DNA from: Azadirachta indica
Lineage: Eukaryota > Streptophyta > Magnoliopsida > Sapindales > Meliaceae
Direction of reading: 5' to 3'
DNA: 64,000 bases
Assembly: GCA_022749755.1 (NCBI GenBank)
Contig: CM040452.1
Span: 15,022,350 to 15,086,349 of the forward strand
Positions 36,914 through 51,887 of the stretch are shown here, piece by piece. A program made the translations under genes and the position numbers. Position 1 is the stretch's first letter. Each line of letters begins with the position of its first letter. The notes beneath the pieces are model-generated. The model was not told the origin of the DNA. It was given only the letters and a program-made list of their open reading frames with translations, and ran no database searches.

Positions 36914-39405
36914 GCGCATCCAGTGCTTTTCATTTTTCATAGACCCTAAATTCAAGACAATAAACATGTCAACTTCGTTGCCCCCACCCCTACACAGTTT
37001 TTCTTTCTTTTACAGTAACTTGATACCAGCAATTTATAATATATATATATATATATATAATAACAATAATAATGTGTGTATCATATTCTTAGAGTAGTCA
37101 TTCTATGACCCACCACAAACGATTCTTTTTAATCATTCATCACCTCAAGCAAAGCAAAGCAATCAAACCCAGCTAGATATGAAAATCAAACTACGGGATA
37201 TCCTTCGACTCTGATTCATTCATAGTTTAATAATTATACATAATAATATATGTTGTATATTGCTTAATTCATCACTACTCGTGCATATTCTTGTGTGTAA
37301 TGACCTTATTTAATTTAAAAATTATAGAGAGAGAAATATAGTTCTTCAGAATTATTATGAAATTAAGAACAAGGTTTATTTATTAATCTAGAGTTCCCAA
37401 GAGAAAGATGCTTTCACCATCAACAAATACTCTTTTAAATTAATTTCGTTCCAATAGAATAAGAACAGGCGATAAAATTGATCAGAACTTGTTAATGGCT
37501 AATAGATTTATCTTGTCTTCTTTTTTCGCCATATATATTTCTCTTTTAGTACTGAAGAATAATTAGTCCCTGTAAGATTTTGCATATCTAAAATTTATTA
37601 GATTTTCCCATATTATACAGCCATGAATGACCCAAGAGTGAGCTACGTAGTTAGCCATGAAAATTTACCCTCGAGATTAAGACTTGTCGATGCACGGATG
37701 CAGTAATTGAACAGAGAAATGGGCTCGATCCATATATAGCTTGAAGTTTCACACCCATTTTCATGTAAGAGGCTTTTCATTTTTTGGTCATATTATTAAA
37801 GATAATTGTACAATTGCAAAGGCATTTACTAAAGAAAGTTATGGTTCTGGACTTGTGGTACATCTATATTTTCATTTGAAGTTTTCAACCAAAAGATCAA
37901 AGATCTATTTCTTGCTGGTGCTGTAGTGCTCAGCTCACAGTCTGATTGAACGTGCGGTACATGATGTACAAATATTCAGTGATCGATGCATCATAATGCA
38001 CGGTCTGGTCTTTCATCTTAATTTGTTGAAACTTAAAAGCATTGATATATATTAATGCATGATCATATATGTGAAGGAATCTGTACACATATCTTTGTAT
38101 TCTTTATTTATTAATTAACACTCACCCACCATCCATGTCTGGTGTTTCCATTTCTGATGTAGGGTCTATTTTCTTCTGATGCCGACCCTTTCTACTCATG
38201 AAAGCTTAGTATGACTAATTGGATAAACCCCGCAATTTGTACATAAAAATATATATATATATATATATTTTAAAGAAAAAAGAAAGTGAAGGAAAACAAC
38301 ATGCATATAATATTTAAAAATATTATCTTTAGCCAAAAGTTGAAGCCAGGAATTATCAATCTTCATCAACCTGAAAGAAAATTCTGATACGCATGAATGA
38401 AAACGATGAGTTTGAAATTTGTATCATTCAATTGCTAGTCTTCATGCTTGGCAAACATAAGAAAAATCACGGATTCATACAGTATGCATAGTAAATGTTA
38501 GCAGGCTTGTGTTAGCATGAATTGCAATTTTTCTTGCTTTATATTTTGCATATGTAAGTAGGGGAGAGAGAGAGTTGATGGTGGGAATCTGGACTTACAC
38601 ATGTAAGGAATAATTTTGTATGAGTGCGTAGGGTTTGCTTTTTTCTTTGTCTCCGAGCGAGTTGATAGAAAGAGTGAACCAAAATATTATCTCCGATTGA
38701 ATTTTGAGGAAGGCTTGACCCAAAGTTGACCCCACGCTTCCCAATCCCGACTCTTACGTCAATCTATGGCTCTTTGAATTTCAGTTAATTTGAACCATCC
38801 TTTTCATGGGGTCAAGCCCTAGGTCTGATCTACGTCAACCTAAATCTATCAACTTAACTTCTACTGCCTCACCATTTTCCATTTTATTTTTCAACATTAC
38901 ATGCTGCAGCTCAGTACGCACGCGTGGCATTGTCGACTTCGAATATTTCGTTGCATATATTATGTCTACGGTATATTGTTAAAGTCGTTGTTTAAAATTT
39001 ATTTTATTTTATTTTATTTATAAAAAAGAATCATTTAAAAAAGTCCACAGCGAGATAAAACAGTTGGAACGAAAGCCACCGACAGTGCGTTGAAGAAGGA
39101 TTTGCTTTGGCTTATGACTTAATGAGTAAAAAAAATCACGCAATCACATGATCATCTGAACACCAATCGAATCCTTCTCAACATCGATTGAGAACAACAT
39201 CAGATCATTGGAGGATTCCAGCCGCATCTCACACGCAACAAAGACTTGTAAAAACAATTGATTTCAAAAGCAATGGATATCAAACGAATCAGTAATATTG
39301 TAGCCAGGACAGAAAACAATGAGGTCAGGTTGCTGCTCCTGAAAACTTAAAAGAATGGTCGATATCAAATCTATACAAAAAAGAATTATTATTGTACAGA
39401 AGATA

Positions 39406-42400
39406 TTAATCGCATGAGGTGACAGAAAGTGCTACACGAAGATCATTGGAGGTTCCACATATGTACATTCGATACATCTCTATTTCTGGTTGATAAGCCC
39501 TGGGACTGCTGCACGCATAATAACTGCCATTGGCATGATCACTCGTGGAGAATATAATTTCCCTGACGATTGGTTCATGACCACTGAGAAGATTACCCAT
39601 GCTCAAAACTTTTCTCCAAGACTGATTAGCAGTGGGTGGTGTGAACATATTTGACACTACTTGTCGTTCCTTCTTCCTCAATTGTATCCTCGTATCAAAC
39701 TCCTGCGGAAGAGAGGCATACCACTACAAATCTTAGGATATTGTAAGGATGTTTCTGCTAAAGCAATGGCACATACCATGAAGGTTGAAATAAATAATCA
39801 GATGGTCAGAACACCGAATATAATCAAGGTTCACTTCTTTAGAAAAAGAAATAACACTTTAAAAAGAAATTCAGAGTGGTTGCATTTCTAAGGCATTTGG
39901 CCCAATGTGATGAAATTCAAGGATTGGCTAAAATTCGAAAATCACATTTTCAATTTTAATTTTCAACTCAACGTAAAAACTAAGTTCCCAAGCAGGTTTT
40001 AAAATTTATAATTATATAAGATTAATCAAAATTGCATTTCATCGATTGCCATCTGCTAGACTGCTATCGCGGAGTCAGTATATCATCGTAGAAGGATGTC
40101 TTACCGTTTCAAGATCAACTTTGTCTGCACCCCTTCCCATTTTTGGAAGGTAAAAGTTGTAGTAATCACTAAAAATTGCTTCAGAAAGGTGTGGAACTTG
40201 CAAGAATTTACGATGAAGAGAAGCTGCAACAGTTAATAACTTCTCAACATGCTCGGAGACAACACATAGCCGTTTTAGGTCTTCGATGGTTTCACTATCA
40301 CCAGATAAGTTATTTGCTGCAACCAGAGACAGTTCACACTTCCCAAACTTAACGAAAAGAATGCAAACTAGCAAGCAAGATGAACAAAAAATAAAAAAAC
40401 AATACCTTGCAAAGGCTTTAGCACAGATGCCATGGTTTGGTAGAATTGCTCCATCTTCACTGTCATTTGCTTCAAGGCTCCAAAATTAGTCTGGTTTAGT
40501 GTGTCCGCTGAAGCTCTGAAGGCAGCACAAACCATTTGCTCAAGCAGCTGATGAGGTTGCAATGTTTCTAGGTAATGAAGGATCTGTTGAAGCCAAGGTG
40601 CTCGTAAGAAAATAAATGTACTGAGGAAATATTGGAAGAATCATGAATAAACAATAAAGCATCTTGAGCATATACATGATAAACAAACTGGAATACCAAA
40701 TTTTAACAAAATGACATAGGAAATAATTTTTATATATCTCAGAGAAACTATAAGAGGTTCCTGGCTAGAATCTGTAAGGTGTTGCATTTTAGATCTCAAT
40801 AGGTACTGTATCTTCATCAAAGTCCTTTTCACACTGTTATACAATAACATATTCAGCAAGGAATTCTGTCGAGAATGGCTCTTTCTCCATCAAGCTCAAA
40901 AATTTTTACTTTAGTTTAAACTGCATTTCACATAAGAAATGTATTTTTCCAGACTGACCTTTTCTCCTTCTCGATTTGGATCCAAAAGTGGCTTCTGCTC
41001 AGAAGCTGGCAAAGCAGGGACTTCATTCCAAATTCTTCGCCACAGATTCCCATGCTCAGACATTCTTTTTGAAAGTCTACCTCGAGGAGGCCAATTTTCC
41101 TTTAAACCCTCCATAGCAGGAACTCCAGATGGACCACTTTCTTCACTTTCATCATTCAGCCAATCTCCAGGTGAATGCCACCGGATAAAATCTTCAAAAA
41201 CACCATCTGGATTTGCCGCTTTAAATGCCGACATGTCTATTCCAAGTTTTAAGCACAAGAAAAAATCAGCAAAGATAGATACATAAAGAATTTAGCACAA
41301 ATGAAAAATTCAAGTAAATTTAAGCATCTCACTGACACGAGGCCTATTCAAATGTTTTAAGAGTCTACAGTTACGCAAGTAGATTCACATGTTTTAAGAG
41401 TCTACAGCTACACAAGCAAAATAGAGAAGGCAAATACATTACAGCATCTTATCATGCAAATAACCTAGCATACTCCTAGAATTTCCAAGGAATACAGAGG
41501 GCTGCACTGCAATCCTCTTCAAAGTTTGTTATCATAAGTTGAATCCATCTTTCCTTAGCTCTTCCACATTAACTAAATTGTCTGAACACCAAGCAAAATC
41601 CTTCCAATGATAAAGGCTGCAACGAGGCTTGTAAACTGCAAATAAGGTTCTGAAATACACATAAATATGAGAAGATTCCAAGATAAATCTTGCAATCCAG
41701 TCCATGATCTAATGGTGGTCCTGCTGAATAGAGACTGGAACGGGTCACATTTCAAACCTCCAGCATATTTGCATGAGGGTGGCTGCTCTAAGCACCCAAA
41801 CTGACATAGTAGCTTAGGCAGCCTGAAATACCATTTCATCACAAAACAGCCTTCATAGAGAAGTATTCCAAGTATGGGAAAATACAGTAATTAATCTTCT
41901 ATGTTTGTATAATCTAAAGTAGGAATTCGGAACCATGGGAAAGTTTTGATAGTAAATCAACAAAAGGTTTCCCGAGAAGAATCAAATTTTTTTATAAGTT
42001 TCTTGTTTACTTTTTTGTTTCTTTTCAAAATAATAATAACAATTAAAAAGAAAATAAAAATATAAACAAAAACAATAAATAAAAAAAGTAACAACTCCCA
42101 GTCATCCCTCAAAGTTCAACCTAGCACACAAAGAAGGTAATGAGGTATATACTCTAAATAAATTGTCCAGTCATAATGTAAGCTCCTAATTTACCCAGAA
42201 CACAGATTTTATGACCTAAGTTATACACCAAACACGAGCATGTCAATGCTTTGATTGTATTTCCTTCCATTTTCAACAAGATTTCCCTTTTGTCTAAAAC
42301 AAATTTTCAGATTTTTGGTAGAGTAAAAGTAACTAATAAAGGCAGCATCAATGAAGCTTCGAACTCATAATGTCAGTTTATGCTGAAGAATAGCACTCGA

Positions 42401-45400
42401 AACATGTTATTACCTGACGATAAGATATCTCTCTCCAATTGAGCTGAAAATTCCTGTAATAAGATGGTAGGCAATACTTTCTCAGCTGAAAATGATAAAG
42501 TTCTTCACGGTAGAAGGGACAAAATTAATGATTAAGGAGAAATATTTGTATTGAATGAGTACATCCCACTCAAATGCCTAAGGCTATCATTTCTTTACCA
42601 CGATCAAAATCCAGCACTTGTGCAGGCAATAATAACTTTATAGCAGTATTTACCAGCCTCCAAATATATCATTTTAGGGTTCAGGAAGTTCCTGGTCAGA
42701 CAACTCATATTCATTTCGAAGACCGCAGCATAGGTGGATTCCTTATCAAAGAGATCACAACTGGCTACTAGATAGTTTTTTAAATCTAGACAGACTTCTG
42801 CAAGTTTGAAATTTAAAATGAACCATAAACTGCCCAAAAGCCAAACATATTATAGAAAGTCACACTTAAAAACTAGTTAGAATGCCTTTAACAAAAGCAC
42901 AGAAACTTTTGCTTCATTTACAGTTCAATAGGCCACAACAAACTCATATACAGTTGGTCTGAGAGTTGTCACGATAATAATAATTTAAATAACACTGCAG
43001 AACATAGAAATTATATATAAAATATTGAAGCTTACAAATGAATCACCAAGAGCTTCAACAGCACGAAGACGTTCTTCATGCATGTCTTCTGTCATAAGAG
43101 GGGCAGCCTATGATGGTTTAGAGAAAAGACTACTGTCATATTCACCACAATTTGATAGGAGAATTAAAAAACTGTAGAAAAGTAAAAGCATCAAACATAT
43201 TGGTGGAACCTGTGTGAAAGGGGCATGCATGCTCTGTTGTGATTTCAAAAGCATCACAGACCCCAGAACACCAGCTGAACCCCTCCTGATATGATCTGAA
43301 GGCTTTTGCTCAGCAGAACCCGCGTCTTTAGGCTTTGTACTATACTTCTGTACAGCTGTTCCAGATTTGTGCAAACCATCTGCTGTCAACAGGCTGCATC
43401 GCGAGCAGAAATATCAGACACTTATTACACAAATGGGATAAAGGTTAATCCTCCAAGGGAAAAAGGCAATAAGTTCTAGTCTTCAACATGTCCTCGATAA
43501 AAATCTTGAGCAAATAATTTAGCAGCCAGTCACACCTAGCAGAAGTGTAACTACATTTGTGAAGAAAAAATGCTCTTCCTCTATCTCTGAAAGGAGAACT
43601 TATCAATTTTGACTAAAAGATAAGGAAAGAAAAGACCTTTACAAGATCATCCATCCAAAAAAAACAGCACCTGCTGACTTAATTTTATGAATCAAGATGA
43701 TAGCCACACAGTGAATCCAAGCCACCTTATATAAATAGTAGGATAACTACAAAGTTGAAAGGAAGCAATGCTAGTAATCAATATAACACTGCCAGCATTC
43801 CCGCCAGCCTGCTATTTATAGCAATGGCTCCAAAGTCCATCAATTCATTAAAATATCATCTTTAACTGTTTGACGAATTTAGCACAAAAAAGGCTATTTA
43901 AATGTCCTCATAATGAGTCAATGACTAGACAGATCTATAACCTGAAAACCAAAAGGATAAAAGAGCAACCTTAATGAAAAAAAATTCGAAGCAGGAAAAG
44001 AATTGATGAATCAAATTACCAAAGAGTTCTACCATCCAACTTTCACGCCATCAGATATCAATGAGTCAATATATCCACTGGTAAGACTACAAGAGGTACA
44101 TTATTTTTCTTAGAATGAAGAGATCATGTTTTCATGATTTAAATGCTAACAGTGTTCTACATTTCGAGTTTACATTTATTCACGTGCCATGAGAGAATCA
44201 TTATATTCATTAAAAGATTGCCAGTGCCACCACTCCACCATGTGAAGAATAAACGAAGACACGTAAGGAGATCAGATAGATAACCCAACAACAATAGATG
44301 AACATATCACACATCTGCAGTCAAAAGGAAAGAAACACACTTCTTTCTGTAGTTTATACACAACTAAAAGATGTGCTTCTCATTCGCCCAGCTTATTGCC
44401 CATCTTATGCTAGTAACTGTTAAGGAAAGTCAGAATGTATCATTTCTCAATGCACTTCTAGGAATAAGCTGGGTAACAAACCATATTTCAAACAATTAAA
44501 CAGAAACAAAAATTTTCTGAAAGATGAAGAAAGACATGAGTACAAAGAATTAGTTGCCCTGGTTAAGATCAGCTTAATGAAGAAAACCAAAGAGACTCTC
44601 ACTTGTTTCGTTCACCTGTCACATTTCTGGTCAAAGTTTTGATCAGGTATTTGCAACTTAGTTGACCCCTCCACAGCTTGACCTTCTACCTGCATGTTTA
44701 TTCCATGTACAAACTAATTATCAAATGCACAAACAATTAAATTTACTAGAAGAAAGCAAAACTAAAGCACCATTCTTACCTCAATATCAGCGGGAGAATG
44801 ATCATTGCTTCCAATACAATCTTGAAAATCTTCATCTAGTTCACACTTCTTCTCAATGCATATGGCAAGCTGAGTAAAGCACCAAAATGAAATAAACTTT
44901 GCCTTGATATGTAATTGCTTTCAAAAATGCATAAAGGCAGTTTAGAGGTCTTAAGATCTATGAGCCAATCCCTAATGAAATATTTGCCCACACAAATAAT
45001 GATGCAGGATGACAAAGGACACTTATTTGATGGAAATTTGGCATATTGAATCCAATGCAAGAACCCCCAAAAAAGAGCCATAAAAATGCAAACATGCAAC
45101 TATGAAATATCAAAGCTACAAAGGGATGCACCTAGGCAGCTCATTAATCTCTGTAAAATGCTATAGAAAGAAATTTAATCATGTCTTCCCATGGCTTTAT
45201 GCCACAATACCAATACTGATGCTCAGAGTTTGTAACATAAGCAATAACTTTTATTTCAAATGATCTCTATGAATAACCACAAATTATCTCTATGAACCAC
45301 CACATGTTGTCCCAAAGTAATTTGGCTTACAAGAGAAAAAAAAACAATCTTAAGATTAACAATTTTGTGGCCAACCCTCTAAAGTTTCGTTTCAGATTGT

Positions 45401-48400
45401 GGTGCTTCTACTGTGTGCTCTGTAAGCATATTAGATAAAGGGTTTGGAAAATACTCCAACTTTTGGTGGGGACCACTTGTTTTTTATCTTGTATTTAACA
45501 TAAGTAGCTTCATCTCACAATGGCTGTAGTTCTAAGCCACATCTAAATACCAAAACAAAGCCTAAATAGTGGAAGTAAAACATGTAATTTTTAAACATGC
45601 AACTCCATAAGCTTAACTAGATTGTAGTTAACAAGATGCCGAATGTCCTCTGAAGATATGCAGAGTCACTTACCAGTTGTAGTTTTTGATGAATCAAACA
45701 AGTGGACAGGTCAATCGAACCATTGACCTGCATTTTTGGCAATGTCTGCGACTCTTCCCAACACCAACGAATTTCTCGAACAAATTCTATCCAAAGCACA
45801 GCAATAGCTAAACACACATGAATGTTACAAAAACATTGTCAGAAAGATTATATAGCATAATACCCATGGGTAAATCTCTGGCAACCACAATCATAATATG
45901 CAAGTGATAGATTACATTCTTAAACAATTTTACATTATAAATAAGTCATACCCAGTTTTCAGACATACCACGTATGTTGCAGTTGCCAAACCACAGAGAG
46001 TGTAAACAAAACTGTGCAAAAAGAGATCCAAGAGGGGCCCCTTTAATGGATCGGGAACTCTTGTGCTCCCCGTTAGCAAAATCTGGGAGTTGCACTCCTA
46101 CAGAAAGCATTAGAACTTTTAAGAAGTTGAAGCATTCAATTAACATACAAATGCAGCATGTTTCTAATGTTCATCAAAACACAATCAAATAAAGTAACAA
46201 GGTAAAAATGACTGAAAATTTAGTGATTGCTTTAATCAAAAAAGTATATAAAGTAACGGGAAGAGATTTTCTTGAAAAACTATAAATTATTAGGAAGTCT
46301 TCTTTCACATTGACAATAACTGTGGGGACATTTTTTCTCTCTAACATGTTTCATTCAGTGAAAAAACCAGATAGGCAACGTCAATGCTTGAAAACATTTT
46401 CTATTTTCAACATCAACACCTAATGTGCTTTCTAATGAAAATGAACAGAGGATATTAAAGAATTTTGCAGCCTTAGCTGAAGCTATCGTCATTACATAAA
46501 TATCAATATCACTGCTCAGAACCCAATAAAGATGGAGATAAAAGGTACCCTCATGAAAGAGATCTTTAAGCACACGATCACGGACTGTTGGTGAGGGTAT
46601 AACCATTGAGGACTTCAAATGATCAGAACCAGGATTTTCAACTGCACAAATCAAAAGGAAGAATGAGTGAAAACTTTAAACAACACAAACTGGAATATCT
46701 GAATAATTCCACCACAAGGTGCAACTAATTGACACAGTTAAATATCCCAAGACAAATAGCATAAGTTACTGAAACCTGACACAAAATCCTCCAAAAACTG
46801 AGCCTCAAAAGACATAGTTAACGCATCAACCAGAAGCCGCAACTGGGAAGCAAACCCGATTCTATTTCCTTTCGTACTATCACTTCTGAAGAAAAATGAA
46901 AATAAAGTTTTCTAGATGTGTCAGATTACCAGAAAGTTAGTAAAAGATCAAATTCAGAGGTTCTAGAACCAAAAAATAATCATGAGGAAAGGATAACAAA
47001 AAATTAGATCATTAAAATGAAGTGCAAGGGATCATGCATGACAACAAGAAACAAAGTCTTTTTGCTTTCAACAATGAAAATCAAAGCTGCCTAACAAATA
47101 TAAGAGTGTACATCCACAAACACACTAGTTTTAGTCATAACATTTCAGTGTTTGTGAGTAATTGTGTGTATATATATACCATCAAGTGAAGGGTTGATCT
47201 TACATATTTGGGAATAAAATCCACTTCTCAGCTTCATGAGGTGAAGTATTTTCTAGTTCAGCCATTTCGAGTGAACTTTCAACCATCTTCTCTGACCATA
47301 TGGCTGTCAAACCAAATCCTGTAACAGAATTCATCAAATAAAGAACCAAATGAATTTGTGTAGCAAAGCCTGAAAGCAAGAAAAGCTTGCATTGCCTGAC
47401 CACCAACATTATTATGTATCTTAATCACAGAACAAACTAACAGCTCCCAGCCACTTCTCCTCTCTCCAGAATACATGGGATCTCAGGTAAACAAATTAGA
47501 AAACAAGAAAGCAGAGGGAGAATGAGTGGTCCATTTTGTTAAACACATGCTATCTAATGACAAATCTTTCATTCCAAATACTGAAAATGCTCAATCCAAC
47601 TTGGAACAAAAGAAAATGAATAGCATGAACAGTTCACCTTTTACCGGATCTTCAGCAGAATACCACTCACTCCAAGGACAATCATCATCCCACTGTGTTT
47701 TGCTGTTGTCACCACCAGGAAAATCTCTAGGTTCTATATTATCCTCATCATCTTCTCGAATATCATCGTCATCACAGGGAAGGGTTTGGTAAGTTAGCTT
47801 CATCATAAAACGAACTCTGAAAAGATGCATTGAGAAGTCCAATGTGGAGTAGGCCTTCAACAATAGATGAAAAAGTATAATGTTTTTGCAAGGATAGTAA
47901 TTCAGAATTGAGAGAAATGCAAAACACAAGAACCTTTAAGCCAAGTAATCTTGAAACAATTTGGGCATTAAAGATGACTCAAACAGCTTATAAAGGCATG
48001 AAAATGTTTGTTGTCTTGAGGGCACTGTTAATAACTCCAACATTATGTTACAGGAGGCATGATCAATGTTTATTAAACATACAAATGTCACCTACGCTTT
48101 ATTTTGAAAAAATAGTATACTGTAATTATACATCAGTTCCAATGCATTTCAAAATGATATAAATACATGATTAGCAAGCTTGATAAACTAGATAATATGA
48201 ACTACATCAGAGAACTTACAAACTTGGAAACAAACAACTCGTATAACCCTTCCAAATGCATAAGTTTCACTGGAACTTGGCTACAAATACGATCTGCTTC
48301 AAACCTCCTTGTGTAAATTGTTCCCATATTTTGGATTCCAATATATGCATTTCTAGAAGGATCATGCACTGGAACAAATGCTGGCCACAAACTGCATCAC

Positions 48401-49738
48401 CAAATTTACAAAACATAACACTTTGGTTTAGACACTCACACAATGAAAAGACCGCCAGAAAAAATACAAATAGAAGATACTAAAAAGTTATTTAGCATAT
48501 AAAACCATTTGTTGACTACAGTTGAGGACCAAACAATAATGCTTATAGCTTCTAGGACAAACAAACATGATATAGAAGCCAAACATCAAACCTGCTGCAG
48601 TTTGTTAAGGACAAAAATGATCTACTAGCATGCTTCATTGAAAGCTAAATAGTGATAATTTCAACTCAAAGCACACCTTGAACAATTTGACAAAGCTATT
48701 GCAACTGCACTTAAAAGTTTGCTTGCCTCTGGTGCATTGAGAACTACACCGCTGGCACTTTGAGGAGCAATCACCTGGTCAATAACACACATTAATTGCA
48801 AGGAAACAAAACAATCAAGTATCATGGAGGGTGCAAGCGGTAAGTGAAAGCATACCAAAAACTCTTTAACCCCAAAACACAGCTGCAAATCATGCAACAT
48901 GCAATCCCATACTGTGACTTCACCTGCAGTGACCAGAAATTTAGCCAGCAAAAGCAAGTACTCTTCTACTCAGAAGATATCTTTAGAGGTAGACAGTATT
49001 TAGCCTACCACTCTTTTTGGTTTCAAAGTAGTACTCCATGCAATAGCTTTTCATAACATATTTCAACTCAGATTTAACCTTATATATGTTCTTTGAAGAA
49101 TCCAACTGAACTGCACCCTTTTCCTACAACCAAATAAGGGAAAATCTAATATTAAAGTTTAAACACGGGAAAGAATGACAAGTAATAAGACTAGATTCAG
49201 CACATCAGATACTAACTAATTAAGCCAAATATGGATCTATCTGAAAGTAAAACATCGATAGCTTATTCTTAAATATCTACAATAAGAAAATGCAATATAC
49301 TAAAAATACCAGGGTGCATTTTTGGCTCACTCATCAAAGATAACGTATAAGATGGAACATTTTATAAAAGGTAGCATACCAGCAAATTCTTTGGTCCATC
49401 AGCCAACCACTGCCGACAAATTGCTTCTATTTCAGATATGAACCTTCAAAATATACATATTTATTATATCAGATTCATAAAATACGGGCTAAAAAAGTAA
49501 CTGATCAGTGCTACCACATACCTTTCCCATGAAGAGGCAAGAGTAAAATCGTCAAACCGTTCAAACTGCAACAACAAACAGAGAAATCCTTCCATATGTT
49601 AAATGTGCTATGTATTTTCTAAGAATTATTATTATTAAGGTTAACAAATCAAAATCAGAGACTAAAGGAATTGACATTCACCTCCTTTTCTTCAGCTTCA
49701 TCATCTACTGAATAATCAACCTTGCTAGTCGATGCCAT
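39406..49738 (-). CDS. Rab3GAP catalytic subunit-like protein (RAB3GAP1 homologue)
   Basis: I reconstruct 22 exons (first 49738..49682, last 39702..39406; the others are 49565-49522, 49443-49380, 49123-49009, 48923-48856, 48774-48677, 48391-48220, 47854-47638, 47318-47204, 46885-46776, 46641-46549, 46097-45969, 45807-45674, 44869-44780, 44689-44616, 43393-43210, 43107-43036, 42453-42414, 41236-40959, 40583-40406, 40316-40105). They sum to 2841 nt, 946 residues, near the size of animal RAB3GAP1. The N-terminus has FERFDDFTLASSWERFISEI; an acidic stretch PCDDDDIREDDEDN follows mid-protein. The diagnostic block is MSAFKAANPDGVFEDFIRW from residue 627, then the RAB3GAP1-like DPNREGEKILHYLETLQP. 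In animals this subunit works with RAB3GAP2 as a GAP for Rab3 and a GEF for Rab18; the plant role is presumed ER/Golgi trafficking. The exon 18 acceptor (42453) was chosen because only it keeps frame. Confidence 0.92.
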
Positions 49739-51887
49739 GAAGTTTCACGAACTATGATACACCTGTATTCGAGTTTCTCTTAAATATACAAAAAATGAAA
49801 TTAGTCATCAGCTAAACTTTAAAAACATCAAAAAGCGGGAGCTAGATTAATACATTTGAATTTTTATTTTTCAAATTAAGAGAAGGTCAACCCCTTGGTT
49901 AACGCGCGCGATATGAAATTTGTGAGGATATAGACATCAGAGACTGGGTTAGCGATCTGTTTCGCAACAGTAAAGGGAAAGCGGAACGAGAAGACGAAGG
50001 CTTGCGAAAGTTTTGTAGAAGTAGCAAGTACCTCCCCACATTTTTCCTAATTAAAAATATTTCCCAAATTATTTTGATTTATCACAAATGCCCTACAATT
50101 GGTATAATGTCGTTTCTCTCTCTCCATTTGTTCGTTGACAATGTCGACCAATCCTCAATTCCACAATATAATGGTTACAAATGTCGTGTAATTAAGTGCA
50201 TAATCAATACTAACGTTTTAACAATAACGTCAAAATAGAAAGTCCATTGATACAAAATATGCCACAATAATATTATTATTATCATCATGTATTTTGCATA
50301 TTTTATTTTTTTACTCCTTTAAAATTATACATATAATAATATTAAAAAATTATTTTTAACTTTACATCGTATTTATTGATAATTTTTAAAAATAATTTAA
50401 AATATTAAAAAGTTATCTACGATGTCCATGTTAACATCAGATTAACAAATAATATTGAAATCATATATTTATCTTTATTGTAGTTAACATTAGATGTGCA
50501 AAGTCATAAATAACCTTATATAATAAAAAAAATTAATTATATATATAATTTTAATTTTCGTATCTCTGAAAAAAAGTAAATTATTAATATATTGAATTTA
50601 AATTAGAATAACCCTCTAAGAAAAAGGAAATTTGAAAAAAAAAAAATTAAATAAAATGAAATAAAATTCAATCTGGATTCAAATCACACACACTCACCGT
50701 AACTCCAAATTTTTTTCTTTTACTTTCCTTTTTGTTCGTGATCAATCGAGCCCAGTAAAAGTTCCAAATCCAAACAACAAGTTAAAAAAAAAAAAAAAAT
50801 TCAGTCAGAGGCGAACAAATCGACTAAACATCAAAAATTGTCTGCTACCCAGAACAATTTTGCCACCCCAGTTCTGCCTGTACTCCCTCTATTTTCACCA
50901 CAAATATCCTTTGCAACACCTATGGAAAGCACCTTCAGTTCTTCAGTAATCGCGTAACTCTTTCTTGCCATCATTCCCTTTTTCTCCCCTGCACTTACAG
51001 ACTTCCTCTTGAATTAGACAAATTCCCATTCGTTTTCGATTAGTTCTTCGACGGAGCAGTCAACTCAAGCATACCAGTCACTAGCTTTTGATTTTCCTTA
51101 CGCGAAGTTGCAGAGAAATCCGGCACTTGAATGACCCAAAACAAAGGACCCTTTTCTTGAACTAATTAAATTATGGTTTCAATTTCAAAAACCACCCAAA
51201 GACAAATTAGGTTTTTTTCTTTTTTAATTTCAACGAATCCACAATTATATAAATTGAACAAATAAAGATTTAGTCAACAAAATTTAGTCGTGTGAGTCAT
51301 GCTCGCTACCTTGCTATAGCTTCATTCGCAGGCCATCGTTGCTTTACCGCAACTCCATTTGAAAGTTTGGAAATGAAAGTATCGACGAAAAAGAAGGATT
51401 CAACTAAATTTGATCACTATTTATCTTCTGCATTCAATTTTCACCACCTATTGTAATTTCATTAAAAAATGACCACGTTTTTTATTTTGTTATCAAACTA
51501 TCCCCATGACCGCTTTAACTTTGCCTTCATTTTTTCCCTTTTTTGTTTCCTCCCATTTCTAACACTTTCGCTCCATGCTTCAACACCCAAACGGAAAATC
51601 TCCATTCATCTTCAGTTATCATGCATTATGGGAAATAATATTATTGAAACACAAAATTCGTTACAAAGGCGAGTGTTATTGGTTTAGTTTCCGATTTTCA
51701 ATGTAACAAAAATAATAAAAAAAAAACGGAGTTAGTTTGTGAAAATTTTGCATTTTGTTGTATAACTTTACCATGTAGTATTAGAATTAGGTTTATAATT
51801 CGTGTTTTGATGTTAGAGTTTAGTATATATAAAAGAAAACACAGATTTACAAAAATTAAAATTATTTTGGACTTTAGAGTTCAGCTC
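49739..51887. other. Rab3GAP promoter and AT-rich intergenic DNA
   Basis: The first 300 bp above the Rab3GAP ATG presumably hold its leader and promoter; a GCGCGCG stretch lies at about 49903-49910. The remainder is AT-rich. A less AT-rich portion at 50690-51420 has no coding structure. I see no gene. Confidence 0.4.

Larger units (their letters stand above)
31360..39405. other. 8-kb gene-free region upstream of LSH, microsatellite-rich
   Basis: No protein gene seen on either strand. It holds an unusual number of short tandem repeats: (GTAAT/GTAGT)n 31648-31679, (GACCT)6 32864-32893, (CTCAA)5 33194-33218, (AT)n 33791-33827, (ATT)17 33996-34046, (GT)n and (GA)n 34841-34888, a GGGTAT-like array 35197-35242, (CTGCTAC)4 35526-35553, (CAGT)n 35901-35940, (CTCCT)5 36083-36108, and AT runs near 36114, 37040 and 38250. 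The rest is AT-rich. Enhancers of the LSH gene could lie here; nothing in the sequence proves it. Confidence 0.5.

Noticed and set aside
21701..39405. MicroRNA precursor in the gene desert
   Set aside because: I scanned by eye for common plant miRNA sequences (miR156, 159/319, 160, 164, 166, 167, 169, 171, 172, 390, 393-399, 408) and saw none; hairpins found are AT-rich transposon arms.
42414..42487. Longer version of Rab3GAP exon 18 starting after TTTTCAG at about 42486
   Set aside because: It enters in the wrong phase, giving LRKYCLPSYY-type sequence and breaking the MSAFKAANP frame; the acceptor at 42453 keeps frame.
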